In this document: positions 13,673 through 22,171 of the stretch, piece by piece | How the letters are laid out: each line of letters starts with the position of its first letter | Position numbering within the stretch: position 1 is the stretch's first letter | Assembly: GCA_964435965.1 (NCBI GenBank) | Contig: CAYTBB010000020.1 | Span: 1 to 22,427 of the forward strand | Length of the DNA: 22,427 nucleotides | Origin: 20-14-all-45-10 sp964435965 | Lineage (GTDB): Bacteria; Chloroflexota; Dehalococcoidia; GIF9; AB-539-J10 | Reading direction: 5' to 3' | Notes under the pieces: model-generated | Seen by the model: the letters and a program-made list of their open reading frames with translations, nothing else | The model's database searches: none | What the model was told of the DNA's origin: nothing | Program-made: the position numbers and the translations under genes

Positions 13673-14098
13673 ATGTTTTTTGGTGAATATCAGTACAAGG
13701 TTGACGAAAAGGGGAGATTACCGCTGCCGCCAAAATTCAGGCGAGAAATGAGGGAGGCTGTAATACTAATCAAGGGGACGGAGAAATGCGTCGTTGCTTA
13801 TCCTTCGGCCGAATGGAAAAGGTTAGCTGACAGCCTAGCTGCTAGGGCAGTAACTCCAGTCAACTTAAGAAAACTGAATCGTGCTATCTTCGGTTCTGCT
13901 TTCAGCGTCTCCTTTGATAAGCAAGGCAGGATAACATTACCTTTCCCCTTACGTAGTTATGCTGAGATCGGTGATGCTGCAATTGTTGTTGGCGCTAATA
14001 ATTATGTTGAACTCTGGAATGAGGAGTTGTGGAATGCAGAGAAAGCCTCAGCTGAAGAACAGGCATCCCAGATTATAGAGGGCTTTGAGGCGCAATAA
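13673..14098 (+). CDS. mraZ: Transcriptional regulator MraZ
   Basis: 141 aa, normal for MraZ, a ring-forming DNA-binding protein with two SpoVT/AbrB-like (MraZ) domains. The N-terminal domain begins MFFGEYQYKVDEKGRLPLPPKFRREM. The second has FSVSFDKQGRITLPFPLRSYAEI, so both carry the D-x-(K)GR-(I/L)-xLP signature. MraZ represses its own operon through TGGGN repeats, and such repeats stand directly upstream (13619-13643). It is first in the mraZ-rsmH-ftsA-ftsZ cluster, and its stop TAA overlaps the rsmH ATG by one base. SD AGGGTAG precedes the ATG. Confidence 0.97.
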   Translation: MFFGEYQYKVDEKGRLPLPPKFRREMREAVILIKGTEKCVVAYPSAEWKRLADSLAARAVTPVNLRKLNRAIFGSAFSVSFDKQGRITLPFPLRSYAEIGDAAIVVGANNYVELWNEELWNAEKASAEEQASQIIEGFEAQ

Positions 14099-15036
14099 TG
14101 AGCGTGACCATGTCTTTGCCAACCCATGTACCTGTTTTGGTTAGGGAAGCCGTAGAGGGATTACAAGCTCAACCGGGCGGGTATTTTGTTGACTGTACTG
14201 TGGGTCTAGGCGGACATGCTGCCGCTATTTTGGAAAGGATTTCACCCCAGGGAAAGCTTTTAGGTATTGATGCTGATCCTGAGGCTATCAGGATAGCCCA
14301 AGCTAGATTTGGCGATTATAGTGAGGTAGTTACTTTGGTTAACGATAGCTTCGCCACCCTTGAGGCTATCTGTAGCAAATACAAGTTCTATCCAGTTGAT
14401 GGCATTCTTTTTGATCTTGGCGTCTCCTCTATGCAACTGGATACAGCCCAGCGTGGCTTTAGCTTTCAGCGCGATGGGCCTCTCGATATGAGGTTTGACC
14501 CCAGACAAGGACTAACCGCCGCTGATGTCGTTAACACTTTTTCTGAGCAAGAGTTAGCCCGTGTTATCAAGGAATATGGGGAGGAGCGTTACTCACGGCG
14601 AATAGCTCAGCACATTGTGCTGAGCCGCCCTATTACATCTACTCTACAACTTGCCCAAGTGGTAGAGCAAGTCCTTGGCCGCAAGCATGTCAAGATTCAC
14701 CCAGCCACTAGGACCTTTATGGCACTTCGCATCGCGGTTAATAGAGAGTTGGAGAACCTAAAAGTGGCTCTGGAACAAACTATTAATCTCCTTCGTTTTC
14801 GGGGCAGGTTAGTAGTTATCAGCTATCACTCCTTGGAAGACCGCATAGTCAAGGAATTTATGCGTCGCGAAGCTAGTAGTTGCCTATGTCCACCGGGAAC
14901 AATAATATGTCGGTGTGGGCATGTGGCCACCTTAAAGCTTATATCAAGGAAGGTTATTAAACCTACTTCGTTGGAGATAGAATCCAACCCACGCAGCCGC
15001 AGCGCTAAATTGAGGATAGCTGAATGCCTGAGGTAA
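14098..15036 (+). CDS. rsmH: 16S rRNA (cytosine1402-N4)-methyltransferase
   Basis: 312 aa, normal length. It methylates N4 of C1402 in the decoding centre of 16S rRNA. Visible motifs are HVPVLVREAVEGL, the SAM-binding VDCTVGLGGHAAAIL (31-45), GILFDLGVSSMQLD, the RGFSF..DGPLDMRFD block, HPATRTFMALRIAVNREL and ISYHSLEDRIVKEF. A CLCPPG...CRCGH stretch near the C-terminus contains four cysteines. The start overlaps the mraZ stop by one base, so the two are translationally coupled. In most bacteria ftsL and ftsI follow; here ftsA follows after 33 bp. Confidence 0.97.
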   Translation: MSVTMSLPTHVPVLVREAVEGLQAQPGGYFVDCTVGLGGHAAAILERISPQGKLLGIDADPEAIRIAQARFGDYSEVVTLVNDSFATLEAICSKYKFYPVDGILFDLGVSSMQLDTAQRGFSFQRDGPLDMRFDPRQGLTAADVVNTFSEQELARVIKEYGEERYSRRIAQHIVLSRPITSTLQLAQVVEQVLGRKHVKIHPATRTFMALRIAVNRELENLKVALEQTINLLRFRGRLVVISYHSLEDRIVKEFMRREASSCLCPPGTIICRCGHVATLKLISRKVIKPTSLEIESNPRSRSAKLRIAECLR

Positions 15037-15069
15037 ACAAGGAATACCTATAGTAAAAAGGAGGTAAAA

Positions 15070-16287
15070 ATGGCAAAGAAAATTGTTTCCGCTATTGATG
15101 TGGGCACGACTAAGATAGCCACCATCGTAGCTAATGTAAGATCACAAGACGACATTGAAGTTTTGGGAGTGGGAGTTGTGCCTAGTCATGGCCTGCACAA
15201 AGGCATTGTAGTCAACATGGAGGAGGCTAAAGCATCCATTACTGAGTCAGTAAGGGATGCCCAGAGGATTAGTGGTATGAGGATAGACTCTGTTAATGTC
15301 GGGGTTACTGGCAGGCATATAACTAGTCTTAATAATCGAGGAGTAGTATCTATCCCGCGTGATGACCGATTAGTTCGTCCTCAGGATCTCAAAAGAGTAT
15401 TGTCTGCGGCCCGTAGTGTCTCTGTTCCTGAAGGGAAGAGACTGCTTCACGCTATTCCTCGCTATTACACCTTGAATGGCGAAGAAAGAGTAAAAAAGCC
15501 AGTGGGTATGCATGGCACCAGATTAGATGTGGAAACTCACATTATTACGGCATCAGTGTCTTCAGTGCAAAATCTAGTTAAATGTGTTCACAGTATCGGT
15601 GTTGAGGTTGAAGATTTGATTTTGGAACCCCTGGCTGCCGGCGAGGCAGTATTAACCCAACAGGAGAGAGAAAGTGGTGTTATCATGGCTGACATTGGTG
15701 GTGGCACTACAGATATAGCCGTCTTCAGGGATGGTAGTATCTACCATACCGCGATTATCCCGGTAGCTGGTTACCAAGTGACCAGCGATATCGCTATCGG
15801 TCTAGGTTTGCCCTTCAATATAGCGGAAAAAATGAAAAAGGGATACGGGAATGTAACGCCAGGACTGGATACTAGCAAGGCAGACGAAGTAGGCATAGAG
15901 AATGGTCATAGCGCCTCTTATCGTGACCTTTGCGACATTGTCCGCTCTCGAATGGAGGAGTTGTTTGAGCTCATACTTCTGGAAATGCCTACCACTGATT
16001 ATCAAACTTTGGCGCCCTGTGGCTTAGTGCTTACTGGTGGCACAGCCAACCTGACGGGGCTTGCTGAGCTGGGGAAATCAGTATTGCGATTTCAAGTGCG
16101 GAAAGGTCAGCCTTTGGGTGTCGGCATTTACGGCATTACCGATATTCTCTATGACGCGGCTTATGCCACTACTACTGGACTGATTCTCTGGCAAGCGAGA
16201 AACAAGGAAAGGTCGGCCTGGCAAGTAAAAAGAGGTGGCATTTTGGGCAGTTTTGTTAGCTTGTTTAGGAGGCTGTTTCGTGCCTAA
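15070..16287 (+). CDS. ftsA: Cell division protein FtsA
   Basis: 405 aa actin-like ATPase that tethers FtsZ to the membrane. The phosphate-1 motif is in AIDVGTTKIATIVA (about 8-21). The 1C subdomain specific to FtsA is present around 80-160 (RGVVSIPRDDRLVRPQDLKRVL). Phosphate-2 is ADIGGGTTDIAVF, and the adenosine motif is LTGGTANLTGL. The last residues, GILGSFVSLFRRLFRA, form an amphipathic basic helix of the kind that inserts in the membrane. A perfect SD (AAGGAGGT) precedes the ATG. ftsZ starts 44 bp downstream. FtsA without a surrounding set of murein genes suggests division driven without septal peptidoglycan synthesis. Confidence 0.96.
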   Translation: MAKKIVSAIDVGTTKIATIVANVRSQDDIEVLGVGVVPSHGLHKGIVVNMEEAKASITESVRDAQRISGMRIDSVNVGVTGRHITSLNNRGVVSIPRDDRLVRPQDLKRVLSAARSVSVPEGKRLLHAIPRYYTLNGEERVKKPVGMHGTRLDVETHIITASVSSVQNLVKCVHSIGVEVEDLILEPLAAGEAVLTQQERESGVIMADIGGGTTDIAVFRDGSIYHTAIIPVAGYQVTSDIAIGLGLPFNIAEKMKKGYGNVTPGLDTSKADEVGIENGHSASYRDLCDIVRSRMEELFELILLEMPTTDYQTLAPCGLVLTGGTANLTGLAELGKSVLRFQVRKGQPLGVGIYGITDILYDAAYATTTGLILWQARNKERSAWQVKRGGILGSFVSLFRRLFRA

Positions 16288-16331
16288 AGGATGGACAGGC
16301 GCAATAATCTTTTCTTAGAAAGGAGGTTCAA

Positions 16332-17459
16332 ATGGCAAAAACGATTTTCGCTCCAACACCGGCAAGAATTAAGGCTATAGGCCTTGGCGGAGGTGGTTGT
16401 AATGCTATCAGCCGCATGGTTCGCGAGGGGCTAAGGGGTGTTGATTTCGTAGCGATGAATACAGATGCCCAAGCTCTGGCATTGGCTGAGGCGCCCATTC
16501 GTATCCAATTGGGTGAGAAGTTGACTAGAGGCTTAGGCGTAGGTGGCGACCATAAATTAGGGCTCAAGGCAAGTGAGGAAAGCCGCCAGATAATTGAGGA
16601 AATTGTCGGGGGAGTTGATATGGTGTTTATCAGTTGTGGTATGGGTGGTGGCACAGGCACTGGCGGCATTTCCGTTGTGGCTCAAGCAGCCAAGGAAGCC
16701 GGTGCTCTCACTATCGGCGTGGTGACCAAGCCCTTTTCTTTTGAAGGAGGGCATCGAATGGAAGTAGCTGAAGAAGGCATACTTACGCTAAGTGATAAGG
16801 TAGATACGCTAATTATTATACCTAATGACCGCCTCTTGCAGCTCTGCGATGCTAAGACAAGCGTTGATAGCGCTTTCAAGTTGGCTGACGATGCTCTTGT
16901 TCATGGAGTGCAGGCTATCTCTGAGGTTGTCACCGTTCCCGGGTTAATTAACCTGGACTTCGCTGATATTAAATCAGTGATGAAAGATGCTGGTCCGGCA
17001 TGGATGTCTGTCGGGAAAGGCAGCGGGCAAAATCGAGCCGCTGAAGCTGCTAAGGCTGCCCTGGCTAGCCCATTGCTCGATGTCTCCGTAAGCGGAGCTA
17101 AAGGAGTGCTGTTCAATATTACTGGTGGCTCAAGCCTTACCCTCTTTGAGTGTAATGAGGCAGCTCAAGTCATTAGTCAAGCAGTTGATCCTAGAGCCAA
17201 CATCATCTTTGGGGTAGTCTTTGATCCTAAGATGGACAACGAAGTTAAGATCACTGTTATCGCCACCGGCTTCACTTCTCAGTATGGTAAGGGGGCACCT
17301 AATTTGGAGGAACTTCGCCGCTTAGTAAAAACTGGTGAAACCCTTGATGTCCCTTCTTTCCTGCGCCGCGGTCAGCACTACCCCTCTCCTCAGCTAGTAA
17401 GCACTATTAGGGGTAAGACAGAACTCACCCCACAGCCGTCCAAAATTTCCTGGCAGTAA
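16332..17459 (+). CDS. ftsZ: Cell division protein FtsZ
   Basis: 375 aa tubulin-like GTPase that builds the division ring. The GTP-binding glycine loop GMGGGTGTGG is at about 103-112, and the N-terminal IKAIGLGGGGCNAISRM and the T7-loop region NLDFADIKSVM are intact. The globular domain ends near VIATGF (314). The conserved FtsA-binding peptide appears as LDVPSFLRR at 338-346, after a linker of only about 23 residues. It is then followed by about 29 further residues, so the peptide is internal rather than terminal. Strong SD AAAGGAGGTTC. The gene is followed at once by a clear intrinsic terminator, which ends the mraZ operon. Confidence 0.97.
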   Translation: MAKTIFAPTPARIKAIGLGGGGCNAISRMVREGLRGVDFVAMNTDAQALALAEAPIRIQLGEKLTRGLGVGGDHKLGLKASEESRQIIEEIVGGVDMVFISCGMGGGTGTGGISVVAQAAKEAGALTIGVVTKPFSFEGGHRMEVAEEGILTLSDKVDTLIIIPNDRLLQLCDAKTSVDSAFKLADDALVHGVQAISEVVTVPGLINLDFADIKSVMKDAGPAWMSVGKGSGQNRAAEAAKAALASPLLDVSVSGAKGVLFNITGGSSLTLFECNEAAQVISQAVDPRANIIFGVVFDPKMDNEVKITVIATGFTSQYGKGAPNLEELRRLVKTGETLDVPSFLRRGQHYPSPQLVSTIRGKTELTPQPSKISWQ

Positions 17460-17477
17460 ACCCTAAACCTAAGTTAA

Positions 17478-17515
17478 GGAAAAGGCGGTGTAATTACAAC
17501 TCACCGCCTTTTTCC
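17478..17515 (+). terminator. Intrinsic terminator after ftsZ
   Basis: AAAAGGCGGTG (17480-17490) pairs with CACCGCCTTTT (17502-17512) around an 11-base loop, and the T-run TTTTT follows. This is a textbook rho-independent terminator. It separates the division operon from nrdR. Confidence 0.93.
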
Positions 17516-17518
17516 TTG

Positions 17519-17547
17519 TTGCTTTTTACTACATATAGTGATAAAAT
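17519..17547 (+). promoter_or_regulatory. nrdR promoter with embedded NrdR box
   Basis: TTGCTT (17519-17524), a 17-bp spacer and TAAAAT (17542-17547). The spacer contains the palindromic ACTACATATAGT (17528-17539) within 17526-17541, matching the known NrdR-box pattern ACACTATATATAGTGT at 12 of 16 positions. NrdR bound here would block the promoter. I see only one box rather than the usual pair. An eight-G run serves as SD just before the ATG. Confidence 0.7.
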
Positions 17548-17577
17548 TTTATTACAATACAATTTTTAGGGGGGGGT

Positions 17578-18102
17578 ATGAACTGTCCTTACTGTGGTGG
17601 AACGGGGTCGAGAGTGATAGATTCTCGGCCTTTAGATGGAGGGGTGAGGCGACGAAGGAAGTGTCTTTCTTGTGGTGCTCGCTTCACCACTTACGAGCGC
17701 GTACAATCTCGTAATATCTTCGTGGTTAAGAAAGATGGTCGGCGTGAGGAATTCAGTCGAAATAAACTCTCCTCCGGAATCCGTAAAGCTTGTGAGAAAC
17801 GCCCTCTACCCGTAGGCGCCATTGATAAGCTCATAGACAACATTGAAGCTGAACTCTATGGCTTAGGCAAGGCTGAAATTTCTAGCTCCATTATTGGCGA
17901 TTTGGTTATGCAAGGATTGAAGGAGTTAGACCATATAGCCTATATTCGCTTTGCTAGCGTTTACCGTGAATTTGCTGATATTGGCGTTCTGAAGGTGGCA
18001 GTGGATAACCTAGCGGAGGGAGAAACTTTGGCGCCACCAGCAAATCAGTTGACGTTATTGCCTTCTGAAGCGGTGAGTTCCCTAATTGGCCGTAGGAGCT
18101 AA
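17578..18102 (+). CDS. nrdR: Transcriptional repressor NrdR
   Basis: 174 aa, slightly longer than the usual ~150. The N-terminal zinc ribbon has CPYC (3/6) and CLSC (29/32) with the intervening RVIDSRP and a following GARFTTYER block. The ATP-cone spans about 46-136 (FVVKKDGRREEFSRNKLSSGIRKAC... to IAYIRFASVYREF). It senses ATP/dATP and represses ribonucleotide reductase genes. The C-terminal ~35 residues are a variable tail. It sits directly upstream of nrdJ (3-bp gap) and behind a promoter containing an NrdR-box-like palindrome, so it should repress itself and nrdJ together. Confidence 0.97.
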   Translation: MNCPYCGGTGSRVIDSRPLDGGVRRRRKCLSCGARFTTYERVQSRNIFVVKKDGRREEFSRNKLSSGIRKACEKRPLPVGAIDKLIDNIEAELYGLGKAEISSSIIGDLVMQGLKELDHIAYIRFASVYREFADIGVLKVAVDNLAEGETLAPPANQLTLLPSEAVSSLIGRRS

Positions 18103-18105
18103 AAA

Positions 18106-20583
18106 GTGTCTAAATCCGCCAGAAAAACAAACCAGGTTAAATTCATTAGCCGAGATAAAGTAGCTCGAGCTGTTTTTGCTGCTGCTGAATCTATGGGTAT
18201 CGGCGATAGAAAAATGTTAGAGGAACTTTCTAGTCAGATAATCCAGAGGTTGGAACCTGCTCGCCCCTTGCCGGGCATGGAGAAGTTCGTCTCAGCGAGA
18301 CCTCAGCATCCTGTAACTTCCTCCCAAATTGAGGTAGCAGTAGAGGAAGCTCTAGCTGAAAAGGAGACTTTATCCCAAATAGGGATTGAGCTTAGCCAGA
18401 ATGCCTTAAGAGTCCTGGAGAGGAGATATTTGAAGAAGGATGGCGAAGGTAAGGTCGTTGAGACTCCACAAGAGCTGTTTCGCCGTGTAGCCAAGCACAT
18501 TGCCTCAGCCGAACTTCTTTACCACTCAGAAGCTGATGTCTCCTCTCTAGAAGAGGCATTTTATCAGCTAATGGCAAATCTAGAATTTCTACCTAATTCC
18601 CCTACATTGATGAATGCTGGTCGCGAATTGGGACAACTGTCAGCCTGTTTTGTTATCCCCGTCGATGATTCTATGGAATCCATTTTCGAAGCTGTGAGAT
18701 ATACTGCTTTAATTCATAAAAGCGGTGGGGGCACTGGGTTTTCCTTTTCCCGACTCAGGCCAGAGAAAGACAGAGTTGGCTCTACCGGCGGTATTGCTAG
18801 TGGACCTGTTTCTTTTATGCGAGTTTTTGATATAGCCACTGATGTGGTAAAGCAAGGCGGTATGCGCCGCGGGGCTAACATGGCAATACTAGCCATTGAC
18901 CATCCTGACATCCTAAAGTTTATTGCCGCTAAAGATGACCCTGAGGTCTTGACCAATTTTAACCTCTCCGTAGCTGTAACTGATAGCTTTATGGAAGCGG
19001 TGGAGAAAGGGGCTGACTACAACTTGGTAAACCCGCGAACAGGGGAGGTAACTGGTAAGCTTAATGCCAGGGATGTGTTCGACAAAATAGTTGATATGGC
19101 TTGGCGCACCGGTGACCCGGGCATCGTATTCATGGACGAAATAAACAGGCGTAACCCTACACCTAAATTGGGTAAAATAGAAAGCACCAATCCTTGCGGT
19201 GAGCAGCCTTTGCTTCCCTTCGAGTCTTGTAACTTAGGCTCGATAAATCTATCTAAAATGGTGGTTTGTCAGAATAACCACTTCGAGATTGACTATGCTA
19301 AGCTAGCTCAGGCGGTTAAGCTAGCAGTCCACTTCCTTGATAATGTTATCGATGTCAACCAGTTTCCCTTGCCCGAGATTGCTGAGAGGACGAAGGCCAC
19401 CAGAAAAATAGGTTTGGGGGTGATGGGTTTTGCCGATATGCTGCTCCAACTTGGTATTCCTTATGACAGTGAGCAAGCGCTTAACATAGCTGAGGAGATC
19501 ATGCATTTCATATCTGAGGAGGCAAATAAAGCTTCAATAGAGCTAGCTGAAGCGAGAGGTTTTTTCCCCGCCTTTAAGGGAAGCATCTATGATTTGCCTG
19601 GTGGCCCTCAGTTTCGCAATGCCTCTCGAACTACTATTGCTCCTACCGGCAGCTTGAGTATAATTGCTAATTGTTCCAGTGGCATTGAACCAATCTTTGC
19701 CTTAAGCTATGTGCGCCATATCCTCGAGGGTGAGGAATTCATAGAGGTAAACCCCTACTTTGAGCAGGCGGCTAGAAGGGGGGATTTCTATTCATCCGAG
19801 TTGATGAAACAGCTAGCCGAGGGGAAAAGATTGAGGGATATAGAGAGCGTTCCTGAAGAAATAAAGAAACTCTTTGTCTCTGCCTATGACACATCCCCGG
19901 AGTGGCATGTTAGGATGCAGGCAGCCTTTCAGAAGTTTACCGATAGCGCTGTCTCCAAGACGGTCAACTTCCCCTATGAAGCAATGCCTGAAGATATAGC
20001 CAAAGTATATATGCTGGCTTACCATGAGGGCTTAAAAGGAATAACTGTTTATCGCGATAGGAGCCGGGAAAGCCAGGTTCTCACTATGGGTAAAGGGAAG
20101 GAAAAGGCTGAAGGTGAACTAGTTCCCAGGAAAAGACCTAAAGTTACCAAGGGAATAACTGAGAGGGTAAGCACTGGATGTGGTTATATTTATGTAACGG
20201 TGAATTTTGATGACCAAGGTATATCCGAGGTTTTCTCTATCTTAGGGAAAGCCGGAGGCTGTGCTGCAGCCCAGCTCGAGGCTATTAGCCGCCTTATCTC
20301 CTTAGCTTTAAGGTCAGGAGTAGGTCTGGATTCTATTGTAAGACATTTGCGCAGTATTCGTTGTCCTTCCATTGCTTGGGAGCAAGGCCGTGCTGTTATG
20401 TCCTGTGCTGATGCTATTGCTAGTGTGCTGCAAAAATATGCCAAAGAAGAGGATGCGAACAATTCTAAGATAGCTGAAGTGGTCAAGAGCTGGGCGGGGC
20501 AGTGTCCTGAGTGTGGTGGTAAGTTGATTTACCAGGAAGGTTGTAATATTTGTCCTAATTGCGGTTTCACCAAATGCGAGTAG
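18106..20583 (+). CDS. nrdJ: Class II (B12-dependent) ribonucleotide reductase
   Basis: 825 aa. It reduces ribonucleotides to deoxyribonucleotides using adenosylcobalamin to generate the radical. An ATP-cone-like N-terminus (VKFISRDKVARAVF...) precedes the catalytic barrel. C181 (GQLSACFVIP) and C375 (FESCNLGSINL) form the redox pair. N362-P-C364-G-E366 is the active-site triad, with the C364-C375 spacing of known NrdJ enzymes. A TSCPD domain follows (STGCGYIYVTVNFDDQG ... GGCAAAQLEAISRLISLALRSG ... IRCPS). The C-terminal zinc-ribbon-like tail has CPEC ... CNICPNCGFTKC and probably shuttles electrons. The GTG start at 18106 follows the SD AGGAG at normal spacing, three bases after nrdR. It works with or without oxygen and ties the cell to cobalamin. 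Confidence 0.97.
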   Translation: MSKSARKTNQVKFISRDKVARAVFAAAESMGIGDRKMLEELSSQIIQRLEPARPLPGMEKFVSARPQHPVTSSQIEVAVEEALAEKETLSQIGIELSQNALRVLERRYLKKDGEGKVVETPQELFRRVAKHIASAELLYHSEADVSSLEEAFYQLMANLEFLPNSPTLMNAGRELGQLSACFVIPVDDSMESIFEAVRYTALIHKSGGGTGFSFSRLRPEKDRVGSTGGIASGPVSFMRVFDIATDVVKQGGMRRGANMAILAIDHPDILKFIAAKDDPEVLTNFNLSVAVTDSFMEAVEKGADYNLVNPRTGEVTGKLNARDVFDKIVDMAWRTGDPGIVFMDEINRRNPTPKLGKIESTNPCGEQPLLPFESCNLGSINLSKMVVCQNNHFEIDYAKLAQAVKLAVHFLDNVIDVNQFPLPEIAERTKATRKIGLGVMGFADMLLQLGIPYDSEQALNIAEEIMHFISEEANKASIELAEARGFFPAFKGSIYDLPGGPQFRNASRTTIAPTGSLSIIANCSSGIEPIFALSYVRHILEGEEFIEVNPYFEQAARRGDFYSSELMKQLAEGKRLRDIESVPEEIKKLFVSAYDTSPEWHVRMQAAFQKFTDSAVSKTVNFPYEAMPEDIAKVYMLAYHEGLKGITVYRDRSRESQVLTMGKGKEKAEGELVPRKRPKVTKGITERVSTGCGYIYVTVNFDDQGISEVFSILGKAGGCAAAQLEAISRLISLALRSGVGLDSIVRHLRSIRCPSIAWEQGRAVMSCADAIASVLQKYAKEEDANNSKIAEVVKSWAGQCPECGGKLIYQEGCNICPNCGFTKCE

Positions 20584-20595
20584 GCTGCGGGGAAA

Positions 20596-22041
20596 ATGAG
20601 GAGCTCTAAGGGTAGTCATTATTTAGCGCTAAAACAGATAGCTAAAGTCTCTAATTCAGCTTTTAGTTTGAGAAAGATTTGTAATTCTATCGCTAAAACC
20701 ACTGCCAAGGCAATGGGAGCAAATGGTTGTCGTGTTTCTCTCCTTGATCCCCAAAAGGAATACTTACTTACTGTAGGCACTCATGGGCTCAGCGATCTCT
20801 ATCTTAGAAAAGCTCCGCTTGATGCTCGCAAGAGTCTTCCCGAAGTTCTCGATGGCAAAGTGGTGTTTATTCCCGATGCCACCAAAGATGAACGAGTTCA
20901 GCATCCTAAGATAGCAGAAACACAAAGAGTATGTTCTATACTCGGAGCTCCTATACTTGAGAGAGAGGAAGCTATCGGTGAAATCAGAGTGTATACTCGT
21001 GAACCTCATCAGTTCTCGGAGGCTGATAAAAGCTTCCTTACAAGTGTTGCCAACATAAGCGCTGTTATTTTGGAGAGAGCAGAGCTTCAGCAATTGCTGC
21101 AAAAAGGATACAAGGCAAGTGAGAAGCAAGCGAAGTTAGCTCAGACACCTCGATTGCCCACCACATCGCTGAGACCAACAGAGTTCGTTCATCCTAGCGA
21201 AGAAGAATTTGCCAAACTTTTAGATTTCTACCGTATTGAATGGCTTTATGAGCCTCGCTCCTTCCCTCTTCGCTGGAAGGGTGGTGAGATAGCTGAAATG
21301 TTCACCCCTGATTTCTATTTACCCGAGCTAGACCTTTATCTTGAGCTCACTACGTTAAAGCAAAACCTGATAACGGAAAAGAACCGCAAGCTACGTCAGC
21401 TCAGGGAACTCTACCCGGAAATCAAAATTAAGCTTCTTAGCAAGGACGATTTTCATAAGCTGCTAGCCAAGTATGGTTATGGTCCCTTAGGTGAAGCCAA
21501 GATAGAGGGAGTCAGCCGAATTCTCTATAGTCATAGTCAAATCCAGCGGAGGATACGAACTTTAGCTAAGCGCATATCACATGATTACGCTGGTCAGCGG
21601 CTGGTCATGGTCGGTATTTTAAAGGGAGTCGTTTGCTTCATGACTGACCTGATGCAACACCTTTCTCTGCCGGTCACGGTCGATTTTATGGCCATCTCGT
21701 ACTATGGTGGTGATGATGGCCAGGTGGTCAAAATAACGAAAGACCTTGATAGCAGCATAACTGGGCAACACGTATTAATGATTGAGGATATTGTAGATAC
21801 AGGCATGACGCTAAATTATGTTCTTGGCCACCTTTTAGCTCACAACCCAGCCAGTCTTCGTGTTTGCACGTTACTCGATAAGGGAGCGCGCCGATTGACA
21901 AATGTCCCTCTCGCCTACATAGGCTTTGAAATCCCTGATGAGTTTGTAGTTGGCTATGGTTTGGATTACAAGGGTGAATATCGTAATTTGCCCTTTATTG
22001 GTATCCTCCGCTCTGAGTTAATTAAAGAGGATAAATTATAG
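20596..22041 (+). CDS. GAF / nuclease-like / hypoxanthine phosphoribosyltransferase fusion
   Basis: 481 aa with three parts. Residues ~15-165 look like a GAF sensor domain (ICNSIAKTTAKAMGANGCRVSLLD ... SILGAPILEREEAIGEIRVYTREPHQFSEADKSFL). Residues ~195-290 resemble a small PD-(D/E)XK/Vsr-like fold: PDFYLPELDLYLELTTLKQ with D239 and E250, but Thr in place of the catalytic Lys. Then KIKLLSKDDF. Residues ~305-475 are a full HPRT: ILKGVVCFMTDL (341-352), AISYYGG, PRPP loop VLMIEDIVDTGMTL (393-406) and DYKGEYRNLPFIGIL. Free-standing HPRT is about 180 aa. It salvages hypoxanthine/guanine to IMP/GMP. The gene starts 12 bp after nrdJ, so nucleotide reduction and purine salvage may be co-expressed. 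The ligand of the GAF part is unknown. Confidence 0.9.
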   Translation: MRSSKGSHYLALKQIAKVSNSAFSLRKICNSIAKTTAKAMGANGCRVSLLDPQKEYLLTVGTHGLSDLYLRKAPLDARKSLPEVLDGKVVFIPDATKDERVQHPKIAETQRVCSILGAPILEREEAIGEIRVYTREPHQFSEADKSFLTSVANISAVILERAELQQLLQKGYKASEKQAKLAQTPRLPTTSLRPTEFVHPSEEEFAKLLDFYRIEWLYEPRSFPLRWKGGEIAEMFTPDFYLPELDLYLELTTLKQNLITEKNRKLRQLRELYPEIKIKLLSKDDFHKLLAKYGYGPLGEAKIEGVSRILYSHSQIQRRIRTLAKRISHDYAGQRLVMVGILKGVVCFMTDLMQHLSLPVTVDFMAISYYGGDDGQVVKITKDLDSSITGQHVLMIEDIVDTGMTLNYVLGHLLAHNPASLRVCTLLDKGARRLTNVPLAYIGFEIPDEFVVGYGLDYKGEYRNLPFIGILRSELIKEDKL

Positions 22042-22067
22042 CACCCTAAATTTTAGCCGCCATGATT

Positions 22068-22136
22068 TTCCCTTCTCAAGTGCATAACGATGCCGACGAG
22101 CGGGAATTTCACAGTTAATATTTAACGAGAAGGGAA
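22068..22136 (+). terminator. Inverted repeat downstream of the HPRT fusion gene
   Basis: TTCCCTTCTC (22068-22077) and GAGAAGGGAA (22127-22136) pair perfectly over 10 bp, with a 49-base loop. It could stabilise or end the nrdR-nrdJ-hpt transcript. There is no T-run, so it is not a standard terminator. Confidence 0.4.
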
Positions 22137-22171
22137 TTGTAGAAGCGGTGGAAATTCTGCGGGCGAAAATG

